Assembly (NCBI RefSeq): GCF_024868665.1
Contig: NW_026634162.1
Span: forward strand, 102,868 to 166,867
Direction of reading: 5' to 3'
DNA: 64,000 nt
Origin: Triplophysa rosa
Taxonomy: Eukaryota; Chordata; Actinopteri; Cypriniformes; Nemacheilidae
Below the pieces are notes generated by a model that ran no database searches, was not told the DNA's origin, and saw nothing but the letters and a program-made list of their open reading frames with translations. Below, in pieces: positions 10,764 to 22,654 of this stretch. The translations under genes and the position numbers were made by a program. Position 1 is the first letter of the stretch; each line of letters opens with the position of its first letter.

Positions 10764-12358
10764 GTATTTTACATTTACATAAATGAAATATTCACTGGAC
10801 ATTACACATAGCATATTTTCGTTTCCTCGCCTAACTGTGTGTGTGTGTGACTTAAACCTGAATGCACACCAACACATGGGGACTCGTGTCACCGTGGGGT
10901 AGCTGATAAAATATGCAGTTTGTACAGTATAAAAAACATTACGCCTATGGACTGTCCCCACGGAGATAGTAAACCAGACATGTGTGTGTCTGTGCATGTG
11001 TGTGGTGGGGGTGGGGGGCGGAGCGCGCATATCTCTAGCAGTATGACATCCTCTGCAGTATTTTAAGCGTGCTACACCCTTTCCTGTTTTCAGCACTGAA
11101 AGGTCACCTTTCTCCTTGCTTTATGTCACTATGCTTCATTGCATTGTTACACAAATTCCTGTGTTCATTAAATTCTAATTTACTCTAGTCTGCAATTCGT
11201 TTTGATTGACTAGTCACTTTATATTTGCATAGCAGTAGCATAATAATACTTAAAATGTTAAGAACATACCTTCAGCTGTTAATATTGGTTGATTTTAATT
11301 ATAGCTTTAGTCCTGTGTCCATGTGAAAATTATACTAAAATTGTCTCAAACTTTTTCTCGAAAAAAGTTCTCAAAACGTTTTGTTTTTGTTTTGCCCCCA
11401 GTTTGAGAACCACTGGTCTAGGATACTTCTTGGAAACCAATAAGAATGAGAATTCACCAGTGACACCTCTTTAATATCTCTCTCATTTTTCCTAGACATT
11501 ATTGGGATTAAATGAAGAGCAAATGGAAATGCTTAGTATATTAAGTACAAATTTGATGTGTGACAATAAAGCACATTATGGAAATGTACTTAAATAAAGG
11601 GTACCCAGTGCACTATTTTGAATCTGGGTTATTTCTGCTGAGGAGCAAACCCAATATTACCAATTTCTGCATTAGTTTCAAGGGATGTCTCAATGATCAC
11701 AACTAAGAGCAACTATCTAGTCACAAACTAAGACCAGATTCAGCATTTCCAGATAGAGCAGATGGTTTCCAGCCCAAAACCTGCTCAATACTTTTGTGCT
11801 GCAATGCACAAAAAACGCCCAAAACATTTAATCAATATTTAGTTTAATATTTTAACTGCTAGGCTTACTACTACCATACTACCAGAGGCTGTCAACCCAC
11901 CATGAAAACTCAGATCATGCATCAGTTGCATTTAAAGAGCCAGTTTTTTAAGTGTCCTAATATTGTATTGGAGTCCCCAACCACATGTTTGAATGCATCC
12001 AAGGTCAAAAAAGCATTTAATATCACCTTATTTTTCAAAGATCTCTCAACGGTACATTCAAAGCAGTTCTAAGATTCTGGCCGTTTCTCAATATGCATTG
12101 TTCAGCGGCCTTGTGTCCTCAAGTTCTCGCTCTACGTCATCAATAACCGTCAAAGTCTGTTCCTATACTCAAGAACAGAGAACGCATGAACGTATCCTGA
12201 TGTGTTCTCGATATCAAGGATGCATCGAATGCTTGACCCCGCTTGAAGTCCCAGAAGACACTGCGGCACGTCCATCCAAGTTCGTTTTAACGGGGCTGCC
12301 TTGCAAGACCAGTCTCCACGATGAACACAAGTCTGTTCAAGTGTCAGTAAGAGAACAA
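10764..12358 (+). other. Intron; TG-rich stretch and an orphan hAT end
   Basis: About 10830-11050 holds short TG/GT runs and a GGGGACT-containing dispersed repeat with an inverted partner (ggggactcgtgtcaccgtgg and gactgtccccacggag). About 11395-11420 reads 'ccccagtttgagaaccactgg', resembling the right terminal repeat of a hAT element, with no left partner visible. The rest, including an open frame of 123 codons at 11993-12364, shows no recognised domain. Confidence 0.4.
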
Positions 12359-13605
12359 CACTGACTCAGTGTTGAAGATAATGAGATAACGAGGTGATTA
12401 ATTAAGTGATGATTGGTCATTAATGTTGAACACCTGCTGTTAACAAACACAATCACTGAAGAAAACATGAACAAGAACATAAAATGCTTTAAATATCACA
12501 TAAATAATGCTGCTGTAGGAGAAAGATCACTTAAATCAGTCTAGAGAAACAATTACTTGCCCAAAAAATTAACACTCTCACTAAGATACATCTAGACATC
12601 AACACTCTTCATACAAACCTCAATGATGGTTACAAGCAACGGAATTATTTAGATGAACAGATCAACTGCAATGCATGCTGGGAGTCATAGAGGAGTTTTG
12701 TACTATGATGTAGGACTGCACGATAATTTATCACGATACCACTAAATCCTATTGTAATCGAGCTGGCAATGTGTTGATATTTTTGTTAATGCGTAGCTTG
12801 TCCGTGAAGCATGTCTCTGGGATCAGTAGGAAATACTGCTCGATCTAAAAGCAGTGCGAGTTTGAGTCGCTTATAATGTGCATTTGAAAAAGCAACACCC
12901 ATCAAACATGATCATTATAAATATTACTTTATTATCATAAAAATTCCTGATGAGGCTTGAGTAACAGTGATAAAAAGATGTCCATAGGCATTTCCTAGAT
13001 TCTAGAACGTGTTATTGTCTTCTTCTGCAGTGCGTATTTGGAGTTTCCGCACAAGAGCGCCCTCTGGCTTTCGGATGCAGCAGCATTTTCCTGTACTTCA
13101 CTCAAAAGCTGTGCATAAATCATGTGATATTTACCGTTGGTTTATCATGACAGCCCTACTATGATGTTACTCAGAATGCATTGCTGTATAAAGTTTTTGT
13201 TGTTGATTTTCACCATTATTGAGATTCATTCACAGATTCTTGATGTCTGTGTGTTTAAGTGGTTGAGAAATTTTGATCCCTTCAACAATAATTGGATACA
13301 GCTACACATTAATAGATAATGTTGCTGCTCTTAACCATTTATCACCTTCATCATTTTGCTTCTTTTTACTTTGCTTTCGCTGTAGTAAAGACACTCATAA
13401 ATTACAACTGGAGAAAAACTCTAATTACTAGAAATCAAGGATCAAGAGCCCAACTAAAGGAAATACTAAACACTATCAGGGTGACTTCTTATTGTTGATG
13501 TTTTCTTCAGTGATTGTGTTTGTTAACTGCAGGTGTTCATCATTAATGATCAATCATCACTTAATGAATAACTTCATTATCTCATTATCTTCAACACTGC
13601 TTCAG
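12359..13605. repeat. Foldback element (GATGAACACCTG module), interrupted by a hAT MITE
   Basis: The left arm is 12359-12710 (cactgactcagtgttgaaga, then gaacacctgctgttaacaaa) and the right arm is 13159-13605. The right arm contains the reverse complement (ttgttaactgcaggtgttca) and ends in the mirrored 'atcttcaacactg' phrase. The loop motif gcaatgcatgctgggagtca sits at 12668. The symmetry is broken exactly by the hAT-type MITE at 12711-13158. Confidence 0.6.
12711..13158. mobile_element. Non-autonomous hAT MITE, TSD ctatgatg
   Basis: A 448-bp element is flanked by the exact 8-bp duplication ctatgatg (12703-12710 and 13159-13166). The left end is TAGGACTGCACGATAATTTA and the right end is TTTATCATGACAGCCCTA, imperfect inverted repeats of the TAGGGCTGCACGATAA type. 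It has no open frame for a transposase. Confidence 0.85.
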
Positions 13606-14376
13606 TGTTTCTTTTAACACCCTATTTCAGTGGTTCCCAACTCCAGTCCTCAGGGCCCCCATGACAGAATATTTTAGATGTCTCCCTATTGAACACATGA
13701 ACAAGTTAATGAGATAATGAAGTGAAGATTGAGTCATTAATGATGAACACCTGCTGTTAACAAACACAATCTCTGAAGAAAAAAAGATCAATAAGAAGTC
13801 ACCATAATAGTGTTTTGTGTTTCCTTTAGTTGGGCTCTTACCCTTGATTTATTATGCTAAGTTTTTTGTTAGCTGTAATCGTGTGTTTCTGAGGCACTAA
13901 TGTAATGTCTATTACCATATTTGCAATATCAGGTTCCAAAGCAATTTTACTGACAGGTACACCCACCTTACTTGGATATACCTGTATATTTGGGTGGTCT
14001 TAGTCAAATTATACCACAAACTGATGTAGAGGTGTTTCAGGCAGGTCTGGGTGAGCATTCGCTTTTAGATAGAATGCATCTTTTGTTCCGACTTTAATTT
14101 TTGCTATTTTACGTGTCTAATACATGCATGGGCAACTTATAACACACCAAAGACACAGAAAAATACGTATTCTTTCGCACCATATGACCCCTTTAAGTAA
14201 ATGCACTTGGGTTTTGTTCACCAAAATTACCTTATAAAATGCAATGCCTAAAAACAACCCAATCTGGCAACCCCAATCAGAAGTCTGCAAACAAAAGTCA
14301 ATAATATTGACAATTCAAACAATTCAAATCAGTGCAATCCAGATACATTTTACACCTCTACACAGCAAAACCTCAG
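13606..14376 (+). other. Intron with partial foldback arm
   Basis: About 13630-13680 has a hAT-end-like phrase (agtggttcccaactccagtc). About 13685-13855 is one arm of the GATGAACACCTG/core type (gatgaacacctgctgttaac, then gtttcctttagttgggctc) with no adjacent partner. The rest is unassigned. Confidence 0.4.
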
Positions 14377-16080
14377 AGTGTCAAAAAGTAACACTGAAGC
14401 AGAGTTAAAGTTAATGAGATAATTAAGGTGATTAATGAAGTGATGATTGGTCACTTATCCTAGATTTTTTCTTTTATCTATTTTTGGTTATAGCATTTAT
14501 AACAGCAAAACAAAGCTCAATATTATTGTTTTCCTACTGATGGTATTTGATTTAGTTATATATACCCAGCTGGCACCGGACGTCAATATGACGTCAGATT
14601 GATGTTGGACACTTACGCGATACGACGTTGGATAGACGTAACATTTTGGTTGGAAATGAAAATCTGGTAGACGTCAACACCCAACGTCAGGCTGACGTCA
14701 ATCTCCAACGTTGGTCTAACGTTGCACACTGGTAACACTTGGTCCAACTTAAATTCCCTAGCTAAGAAAAGTCACCATCATGGTGATCAGTGTTTCCTTG
14801 AGTTGAGCTCTTGACCCTTGACTTTTTTTAAGATAAATTTCATTGCCGCTGTGTGTTAGAAGTACATTTGTTGCTTTAAAATCTGTGTGTTTTTAAAGTA
14901 GTTTTGCTGTGGCAATGCAAATGAGAATTTTGTTGTTTGGTTGTTAAAATATCCATCATCTTGTAGTTTGATTCACTGATCTCATCTAGATTGTGCTCCT
15001 GAAAGAACATTATAGTGTAAGTGAATTTGCTTGCGTCCAGCTTATTTGCGTCCAGCTTTCACAAATCATATTATACATCAAAATGCAAGCAAATTCTCTT
15101 CCACTATAATAATGTTCTTTCAGCAGCACAGCATGCAATCTAGATGAGATCAGTGAATCAAACTACAGGATCATGGATATTTTAACAACCAACACCTTTC
15201 AATGAAATTCTCATTTGCCTTGCCAATGCAAAAATACTTCAAAAACACACAGTCTAAAACAACAAATGCACTTTAAACACACAGCGGCAATCAAATGTAT
15301 ATAAGAAGGTCAAGGGTCAAGAGCTCAACTCAAGGAAACACTGATCACCATGATAGTGACTTTTCTTAGCTAGGAAATTTAAATTGACCAAGTGTTACCA
15401 GTGTGCAACGTTAGACCAACGTTGGAGATTGACGTCAATCTGACATTGGGTGTTGACATCTACTAAATTTTCATTTCCAACCAAAATGTTACGTCTATCC
15501 AACGTCGTATCACGTAAGTGTCCAACATCAATCTGACGTTATATTGACATCCCGTGCCAGCTTAGTACATCTTATAATGAAAATACACTCTCAACAGTTT
15601 AAAAAGCTACTCATTGTTGAGATTCATAAGCTAATTCTTGATGTCTGAAAGATTTAAAAATTAAAACTTTTTAATCTGTGAAAATAGCTTTCTTAGAAGC
15701 TATTACTAGATAGCTGTGACGCATAATTAAAATAACAAAACATTGACAAGTCTCCTATAATCATCACAAATTTGATGATGCATTAGCTATGAGACAGGAT
15801 AATTTGCTTTTCATTGGCCGTTAGAAATGTGATTCAAAAACACACTATTACAACTAACTAAAAATTATTAAATGTAGAAATTAAGGTTAAGAGCCTAACT
15901 AAAGGAAACACTAAACACTATTAGGGTGACTTCTCATTGATGATGTTTTCTTCAGCGATTGTGTTTGTTATCAGCAGGTGTTCATCATTAATGACTCAAT
16001 CAGCACTTCATTAATCACATTAATTATCTCATTAACTTTAACTCTGCTTCAGTCTTACTTTTTGACACTCTGAGTGAGAA
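14377..16080. repeat. Foldback element with a nested second foldback
   Basis: The left arm near 14377 (cagagtgtcaaaaagtaaca, then 'gagttaaagttaatgagata') is mirrored at 15890-16080 (ttaactctgcttcagtctta, then 'tttttgacactctgag'). Modules shared with other foldbacks are present (aggtgttcatcattaatgac). The centre is occupied by the Y-family element at 14565-15562, giving a two-level nest within the intron between two FN3 exons. Confidence 0.55.
14565..15562. repeat. Foldback element copy (Y family, CCAGCTGGCACCGG ends)
   Basis: Long inverted repeats start cccagctggcaccggacgtc and end in the mirrored 'ccgtgccagct'. The arms are rich in 'gacgtc' and 'ccaacgttgg' phrases. The core occurs at both sides (caccatcatggtgatcagtg at about 14773 and its complement at about 15335). 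A near-identical second copy lies at 40159-41520. It is non-coding; no clear target duplication was found. Confidence 0.7.
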
Positions 16081-16362
16081 TTATATAAACACTAAAAGTG
16101 TTAATTTAACACTGGAGGTTTTGCTGTGTACTCATGTTCGTTAACATACAATTATTTTATTTTTAAATAAATATTTTCTGAGATTTTTTTTACTTTAAAT
16201 GTCAATTAGACACATATATTTTACTTATATAGATGATATGCACCATAATAAATGTCTCACAATAAATCTAAGAACATTTAGGAAAACATGAAGAATGTAA
16301 ATACAGTATGTTGACTTTACACATTACTAATTAAAGTGACTGACCTCCTCCTGTCGGTTTAG

Positions 16363-16626
16363 TGCCTGCCGCTGTTTCTAATCTCAGAGTGGAGAACAAC
16401 GGCAGCCAAAACATCCTGAAGGTTTTGTGGGATAAAGCCTCTGGTGATGTGGACAGTTACATTGTCAGTCTGACTTCACCTGGTTCAACTCCTGTTAAGA
16501 GAAAACTGTCTTCAGACACAACAAATGTGATGTTTGACAGCCTAAGCCCTGGAAAGTCCTACCAGGTGTTGGTCAACACCACGAGTGGACAACTGTCTAA
16601 TCAGAACTGGTCCACAGGAAAAACGG
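16363..16626 (+). CDS. ptprb: ptprb exon: FN3 domain
   Basis: This 264-nt exon has the acceptor ggtttag|TG and the donor acgG|gtaagg, both phase 1. The product begins (V)PAAVSNLRVENNGSQNILK, with the core tryptophan at VLWDKASGDVDSYIVSL and the late motif LSPGKSYQVLVNT. The GDVDSY phrase recurs in the repeat at 31295-31555, suggesting repeat duplication within the gene. Possible N-glycosylation sites are NGS, NTT and NWS. Confidence 0.87.
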
Positions 16627-17235
16627 GTAAGGGTAGACTTTATACTTTACACTTGAGTCTAGCTTTACATTTTACACTTTATATTAGTTTTGTCTTTTAG
16701 TATTTTTAATTGGTTTTGCTCCAAGACCCAAATTTTATATCAGACATGTTGGTTTTGCTCGAAGACCTAGATTTTATATTAAACATGAAGTCATGACATG
16801 AATCAAAAATGCAAATGTATGCCCAAAAATGTAGGAAAAAAAATAAAAACTTAATTTGCTGTGTTAATCTAATTGATTTTTTACATTCTATTTGATTCAA
16901 CAAAATTATAACAAAATAACTTTTGGGGGTCAGTACAAGTAAAAAAAAAACATTCAAAAATAGTTGGCATTTTTTACACTATATTTATTTATTTATATTT
17001 CTAAACAATTTTATGTATAAACTTTAGCATTCTTTCTACAAATAAATATTAAAGGTATTGTTTCCACAAAAAAGTTAACGTGGTTCTAAACCTCAAACCT
17101 CAATCACTATTCACGTTCATGGCAAATTTTCTCTATACTATAGAATTGAATAGTGACTGAAGCTGCCAATCCCAAATACTATACAGTTTTAACAGTTTGT
17201 GTGTTATGCTTTTGTAACATTCACTAATCATTTTA
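16627..17235 (+). other. Intron with a short direct repeat
   Basis: A unit of about 50 bp starting 'ggttttgct' (aagacc, then attttatat) occurs twice at 16711-16790. The rest is AT-rich with no exon. Confidence 0.4.
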
Positions 17236-17451
17236 CAGTATCTCACAGAAGTGAATACACCACTCACATTTTAGTACATATTTTATTATATCATGTGACA
17301 ACACTGAAGAGATGACACTTTGCTACAATGTAAAGTAGTGAGTGTACAGCTTGTATAACAGTGTAAATTTGCTGTCCCCTTAAAATAACTCAACACACAG
17401 CCATTGATGTCTAAACCGCTGGCAACAAAAGTGAGTACACCCCTAAGTGAA

Positions 17452-18566
17452 TGTAACCGGGTGAAAGTAAAATAGCCCACAAGCTGTATAGTTGCCCTCT
17501 TTTAATCCCCTGTGCATGTAAAGGTAATATGTGAAAAGTTGTGGCGGCTCCTTTAAGTGATTATCTCCGTGTGTGTGTGTGTTTGAGAGAGAGAGCGCCT
17601 ATGCGAGCGTAAGAAGCTGGGAAGCGAACGGGCCTCGATGTAGTGAGAAAATACGTTTATAGAGTTCATAAGACGTTAAAATAGTGATAAATATCAACTT
17701 ATCAGTGTATATTGATTTGCCTTAAGGGTCTGGTCGGTGGATTGTTGCGTATTTTGCACCTCCGTTCAGCTTTCTCATTAGTTCGTGTGAGATGTCTTCA
17801 CAATAATTGTGCTCTTCAGAGACGTCTGAAGTTAAGAGCGTGAGTGTTTATTTCAGTTTACGGTTATAATATACACTGTCATGTAACTCATATGTCGTCT
17901 GTGTTCATGTAAAGTTGCAAAAAGTTACTTAATTACACTCTCGTATTGTATTAGAGGGGAGAGGTGAAGCACGTTTACTCGCACGTGAGCTGCGGTCCAC
18001 GTGAGCACTCGGGTTTGAGAAAATGCGGCAATGTGAGTTGTGATGATATGTTTCTTTGTTTTGTTTTATATATCTGTTTTTCTGTTTCTAACGGAATTGA
18101 ACTGTGTTCAATGTGTATTTGTGAATGCTTTTAACCTGATATATGTAAGCAGCAATAGTATAGTATGGTTTTAAGTGCTGCAGATGTGCTGCATGTGCTT
18201 ATATGTCTTGAAGTTGTTAACGTGGATTGTTCCATGATGTGTATTTTTCTGTTTTCCTTTTCTCTATAGTCACTACCGTTGTTTATTTGGGGTGGTTAAA
18301 CATAACTATTGTTATTGAGCCACTGAACAGGCAGACTTGGTTTTTGTTGTTGTTTTGTTTTGTTTTTCTTTTACTTAATACTTTGTGTACCAATTGACTG
18401 ATGCTGAATTTCTCATGTCCATAATTGGGCATTGTTTCTCCTAAACCTGACTTAGTTTTTCTTTAATGCTGCATCCCTTTTGGGTGTAGTCGGGAATAAA
18501 AGAACCCCAGTTAATGTGTAGTCAGTGTTTTGTCTTGATTAACAAGTAATTATAAACCCGGCCACA
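17452..18566 (+). mobile_element. Probable solo LTR inside Tc1-A, TSD tgaa
   Basis: This 1115-bp insertion begins TGTAACCGGGTG and ends AAACCCGGCCACA, i.e. TG...CA. It is flanked by the 4-bp duplication tgaa (17448-17451, 18567-18570). Removing it restores the Tc1-A sequence. A polyadenylation-like 'gggaataaaagaacc' lies near the right end (18490), as expected for an LTR. No internal retroelement genes remain, so it would be a recombined solo LTR. A DNA transposon with short imperfect ends is the alternative, because the first 12 bases at each end are nearly inverted repeats. Confidence 0.6.
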
Positions 18567-18716
18567 TGAAAATGTCCAAATTTGGCCCAAAGTGTCACTA
18601 TTTTGTGTGGCCACCATTATTTTCCTGCACTGCCTTAACCCTCTTGTGCATGGAGTTCACCAGAGCTTCACAGGTTGCGACTGGAGTCCTCTTCCACTCC
18701 TCCATGACGACATATC

Positions 18717-20078
18717 TAGGGCTGCAACTAACGATTATTTTGATAATCAATTAGTTGGACGATTGTTTTTCGATTAATCGGATAAAATGTAATTACATCT
18801 TTTGCTTATAATAAGTAAATCAGATAGGAAAAAAGTATACACAACTGAACTCATTAGCCTTCTCCCAAAATGTTGTGAATGTCTCCATAATTAACACACC
18901 TGGTGAGTTGATTCAGGCGTGTCATATTAGAAACAACTGACAATAGTCTCTCCCAAACGTGGGAGCGAGGGGAGGGTCGACCAAGGAAATATTTTTTTTG
19001 TGCCATGAAAAGTGAGATATTTGTCATTCAAATGTAGTGAAGTACAGTAAAAAGTAAACAGAAAAAGTAATACTTGAGTACTGTACTGAAGTACACTTTT
19101 TGAGTATTTGTACTTAAGTAAATGTACTTTGTTACCCACCTCTGAACTAAATAAACCACCAAATCAGGGTATTTAGCCTAATATGTACTTTGCAAAGTGC
19201 AAACGCCACAAATTGGGTTTTACTAATATAATCTTTAATTTTGTCATTTAAAACACCTCCCCCCTTTAAACTTTAAGGCCCGGTTTCATAGACATGGCTT
19301 AGCTTAAACCAGGACTATGCCTTATTTGAATTAAGATATTTATGTCGCTTTTATGAAAATGCCTTAGAAGAATACATTACTGGTGAGCATCTTGAGACAA
19401 AACAATGGCACTTTATTTGTATGGTATTTTAATATATTTCTGGGCAAGTTATATTCAGTTATGACAGGTCAAACATTCCTTTTAGTCTGAGACTAGCCTT
19501 AATCCTCGTCTGTGAAACCTGGCCTAGAACTGCGCAGCTTGAAGAGATGCATGCAGAACACGTCGGACTTTAAAACTGCGCACCTCGCGCTGCACGGAGA
19601 GACTCATTCACCGAGAGACATGTCTGACTTTAAAACTGTGCAACTTGTGCCGCACGGAGAGACGCATCCACGGAGAGACACGTCTGACTTTAAAACTGCT
19701 TAACTCGCTCTTCACGGAGAGACACGTGTGACTTTCAAACTGCGCACCTCGTGCAGCACGGAGAGACACATGTGACTTTCAAACTGCTCACCTCGTGCAG
19801 CACGGAGAGACACGTGTGACTTTAAAACTGCGCATCTCACGCTGCACGAAGAGACGCATCCACGGAGAACCACGTCTGACATTTAAAACTGCGCAGCTCA
19901 TGCTGCACGGAGAGACACATTTAAAACGGTAATTTTAAAAGGGAAGAAGACGCGCTTGATTTGTAACTGTGCAGCTCGCAAGTGATGCCACAGACCAACT
20001 AATCGATAATGAAATTCGTTGACAACGAATTTCATTATTGATTATTATCGATTTTATCGATTAGTTGTTGCAGCCCTA
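18717..20078. mobile_element. Non-autonomous hAT element, TSD gacatatc, carrying a minisatellite
   Basis: A 1362-bp element is flanked by the perfect 8-bp duplication gacatatc (18709-18716 and 20079-20086). The ends are TAGGGCTGCAACTAACGATT and its mirrored AGTTGTTGCAGCCCTA. Subterminal stretches repeat TTATCGATTA-like palindromes. No transposase frame is present. The interior has the GT/AC-rich 'gtactgtactgaagtacac' phrase and a tandem array at about 19540-19925. Confidence 0.85.
19540..19925. repeat. Minisatellite, about 55-60 bp units, inside hAT element
   Basis: Roughly seven units share 'cacggagagacac' followed by 'gactttaaaactgcgcacct' with variants. The open frame of 63 codons at 19512-19703 merely follows the repeat. 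The units are CpG-richer than the surrounding intron. Confidence 0.75.
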
Positions 20079-20086
20079 GACATATC

Positions 20087-20890
20087 CCAGCTAACAAAAG
20101 TTTGTTATAAGAACGTTCCTTTGAGGTTTTTCATGTTTTTGAAAACGTTTTAAAAACATACAAAATGTCCATTTTTTAATGTTTTAAGAACGTACCCTGC
20201 TAAAAAAAGTCACCATCATGGTGATCAGTGTTTCCTTGAGTTGTGTGCTTGTACCTTGATGATAAGTGTTAGATTTTTGGCGTGTTGTAAAAGTGTGCAT
20301 GTGATGTACTGTTGTTAAGGCAATGCGAGGAGGTTCTAATCCAATGGAATTTGTTGGTGGTCATTAAAATCACTATCATCTGAAGGTTGGAATAATTGAT
20401 TTCATATGGTTTGAGTGCTGTGCTGTCAAACCTAAAAATAAAGTTGTTAAATCCTGGAGTTTTATTTGCACTTTGATGTCTATAAAGTTTTGAGAAATAT
20501 TAATGCTGCAAAAAAAATAACAGGAGAGTATAGACAAACACAGACATCAAGAATCAGGGTATGAATCTCAACAATGTTGACAATCAATAAAACATCATGG
20601 CGTTTTTAATGTCCACCAACAAACTCCATTTGTTTAGATTCTCATCGCATTGCCATAACAACAGTACATCTATTCACACAAATAAAACACACCAAATATT
20701 CTCACACATGAGAGTCAAGGGAAAAGACACCAACTCAAAGAAACACTGATCACCATGATGGTGACTTTTGCTAGCTGAGAACTTTATTAAAACATAAAAA
20801 CTGGACATTTTGTATGTTTTTAAAAAGTTCTTAAAAAAACTTGAAAAACCTCTAAGGAATATTCTTCTAACAAATTTATGTTAGCTGGTG
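20087..20890. repeat. Foldback element copy (V family) inserted in Tc1-A
   Basis: The arms start agctaacaaaagtttgttat (about 20090) and end in the mirrored 'aaatttatgttagct' (about 20888). The core caccatcatggtgatcagtg is at about 20212 and its complement is at 20735-20765. The loop phrase tcaacaatgttgacaatcaa is at 20570. It separates two neighbouring coding pieces of the Tc1-A transposase. AGCT is present at both junctions, but its status as a target duplication is uncertain. Confidence 0.65.
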
Positions 20891-20950
20891 GATGTTACAG
20901 ACCTTGCACTCCTCCACCTTCCATTTGAGGATGCCCCACATATGCTCATT

Positions 20951-21092
20951 GACATTGATTCAATGATTGCTTGCTGTCTGGGTATCCATGTGGAAAGGTA
21001 CAATACTGTATGCGTACCTTTGAGGGTACTGCCCCAGTGACAAGCCATTGCACCCCTAAAGGTACAAATTTGGCACATTTTTTCTGACAGTG
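20951..21092. repeat. Solo terminal arm of an X-family foldback in Tc1-A
   Basis: The 142-bp segment from gacattgattcaatgattgc to ttttctgacagtg is the outer right arm of the X family seen complete at 53853-55750. It replaces transposase sequence of Tc1-A between the HDNDPKHTST and MWGILKWKVEE pieces. Confidence 0.65.
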
Positions 21093-21186
21093 TGGAGGTG
21101 TGTTTGGGGTCGTTATCATGTTGGAATACTGCTCTGCGGTCCAGTCTCTGAAGGGAGGGGATCATGCTCTGCTTCAGTATGTCACA

Positions 21187-21774
21187 GTAAATAATAATAA
21201 TAATAATTCATTACATTTATATAGCGCTTTTCTGCCTGGGCACTCAAAACGCTTTTACATGGAAAGGGGAATCTCCTCTACCACCACCAATGTGCAGCAT
21301 CCACCTGGATGATGCGACGGCAGCCATATTGTGCCAGAACGCCCACCACACACCAGCTTATTGGTGGAGAAGAGACAGTTTTTTAACCAAGCCAATTGGT
21401 ATACATGGGGATGATTAGGATGCCATGATGTTTAGAGGTGAATGGGCAAATTTGGCCAGGATACAAGGATTACACCCCTTCTATGAATCAAAGGATATCG
21501 TGGGATTTGTAATGACCACAGAGAGTCAGGACGTCGGTTTAACGTCTCATCTGAAGAATGGTGTTTTTTGACAGTGTAGTGTCCCCGTCACTATACTGGG
21601 GCATTAGGACCCACACAGACCACAGGCTGAGCACCCCCTGCTGGCCTCAATAACACCTCTTCCAGCAGCAACCTAGTTTTCCCAGCAGGTCTCCCATCCA
21701 GGTACTGACCAGGCTCAGCCCTGTTTAGCTCCAGTGGGCAACCAGTCTTGGGCTATAGGGTGATATGGCTGCTG
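21187..21774 (-). mobile_element. SINE3-type SINE (5S-rRNA-derived head)
   Basis: On the minus strand the element starts at about 21774 with a 5S-rRNA-like segment. 'gagctaaacagggctgagcc' and 'tggtcagtacctggatggga' correspond to the internal promoter region of 5S rRNA (A box/IE/C box area). It continues with a body containing 'cagcagggggtgctcagcct' and ends in an (ATT)n tail, seen on the + strand as aataataataataataatt at 21187. This structure matches the zebrafish SINE3 family. It would be mobilised in trans by a LINE. It is inserted into Tc1-A. Confidence 0.8.
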
Positions 21775-21888
21775 ATTATAAATGTTGGCATTCATGGTTC
21801 CCTCAATGAACTGTAGCTCCCCAGTGCCGGCAGCACTCATGCAGCCCCAGACCATGACACTCCCACCACCATGCTTGACTGTAGGCAA

Positions 21889-22654
21889 TAGTGGTGCAAC
21901 GGATCATCATTGATCCGTGATCCGTTCGGATCAATATCTTTGGTTCGGCACACACGTGATCCGCGGATTGATTTATGAAAAAAAACGTTGTGCGCATGTT
22001 CAGTCCACACACAGCGTGGTCATGGCGAGCGGAGGAACGGAGGAGCTTGAACGCCCCACGTCATTTAAATCCCCTGTATGGGAGCATTTTGGCTTCCCTG
22101 TCAAATATAATGATGAAGGAAAGAGGTTAGTGGATAAAACCGTGACGGTGTGTAGGCACTGTGGCACAAGAAAGACATATGACAGTGGAAACACATCAAG
22201 CATGGCCACGCATTTGAAGCGACATCACCCCGGTGTTTCACTGACAGGAGTGAAAACGAAGTCTGCTCAACAACCGCTTATCACCGCGGCATTTAAGCAG
22301 CCCCTTGTTGCACAATCAGACCTGGCTAAAGCCATCACAAACGCTATCGGTGTGTTTATAGGTGCCGACATGAGGCCATATTCGGTTGTGCAAAACGAGG
22401 GCTTTAAACACATGCTGAAAGTGCTTGAGCCACGTTACATCCCGTCGCGCACCCACTTCAGCGAAAAGATTGCAAAGTTGATTTTATATATTTTAATTTA
22501 ATAATTTAAAAGTGTTAATAAACAAAAAGACAAAACTTATGTTTATTTGTCTTGTCTTTTTTTTTTTTTTTGCTGATCCGAAAAATTATCCGATCCGTGA
22601 CTCTGATCCGAGAAACGATCCGAACCGTGAGTTTTTTGATCCGTTGCACCCCTA
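21889..22654 (+). mobile_element. Internally deleted hAT (Ac/ZBED1-like), TSD gtaggcaa
   Basis: The ends are TAGTGGTGCAACGGATCA and, mirrored, TGATCCGTTGCACCCCTA. They are flanked by the perfect 8-bp duplication gtaggcaa (21881-21888 and 22655-22662). Subterminal 'gatccg' motifs repeat many times (21902-21965 and 22575-22640), likely transposase sites. It interrupts the Tc1-A transposase exactly between VLPT and VKHGGG codons. Only the 5' part of its own transposase gene remains. Confidence 0.9.
22022..22501 (+). pseudogene. hAT transposase N-terminal fragment with BED finger
   Basis: The frame is open from ATG at 22022 (MASGGTEELERPTSFKSP). It encodes a BED zinc finger with C-x2-C in VTVCRHCGTRK and H-x4-H in MATHLKRHHPG. 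A linker and the phrase NEGFKHMLKVLEPRYIPSRT, characteristic of ZBED1-like Ac transposases, follow. The frame stops at 22501 soon after, where the coding region is deleted into the 3' end. At 160 residues versus about 600 in the family, no catalytic domain is left. Confidence 0.8.

Noticed and set aside
11993..12364. 123-codon open frame in the second ptprb intron
   Set aside because: No conserved motif and it runs directly into a foldback arm.
21187..21774. Possible functional 5S rRNA gene
   Set aside because: Only the promoter-like head is 5S-derived, it is diverged and fused to a SINE3 body with an ATT tail.
21917..22021. Upstream extension of the BED-hAT frame before the ATG at 22022
   Set aside because: It runs into the terminal inverted repeat region; the BED protein most likely starts at MASGGTEE.
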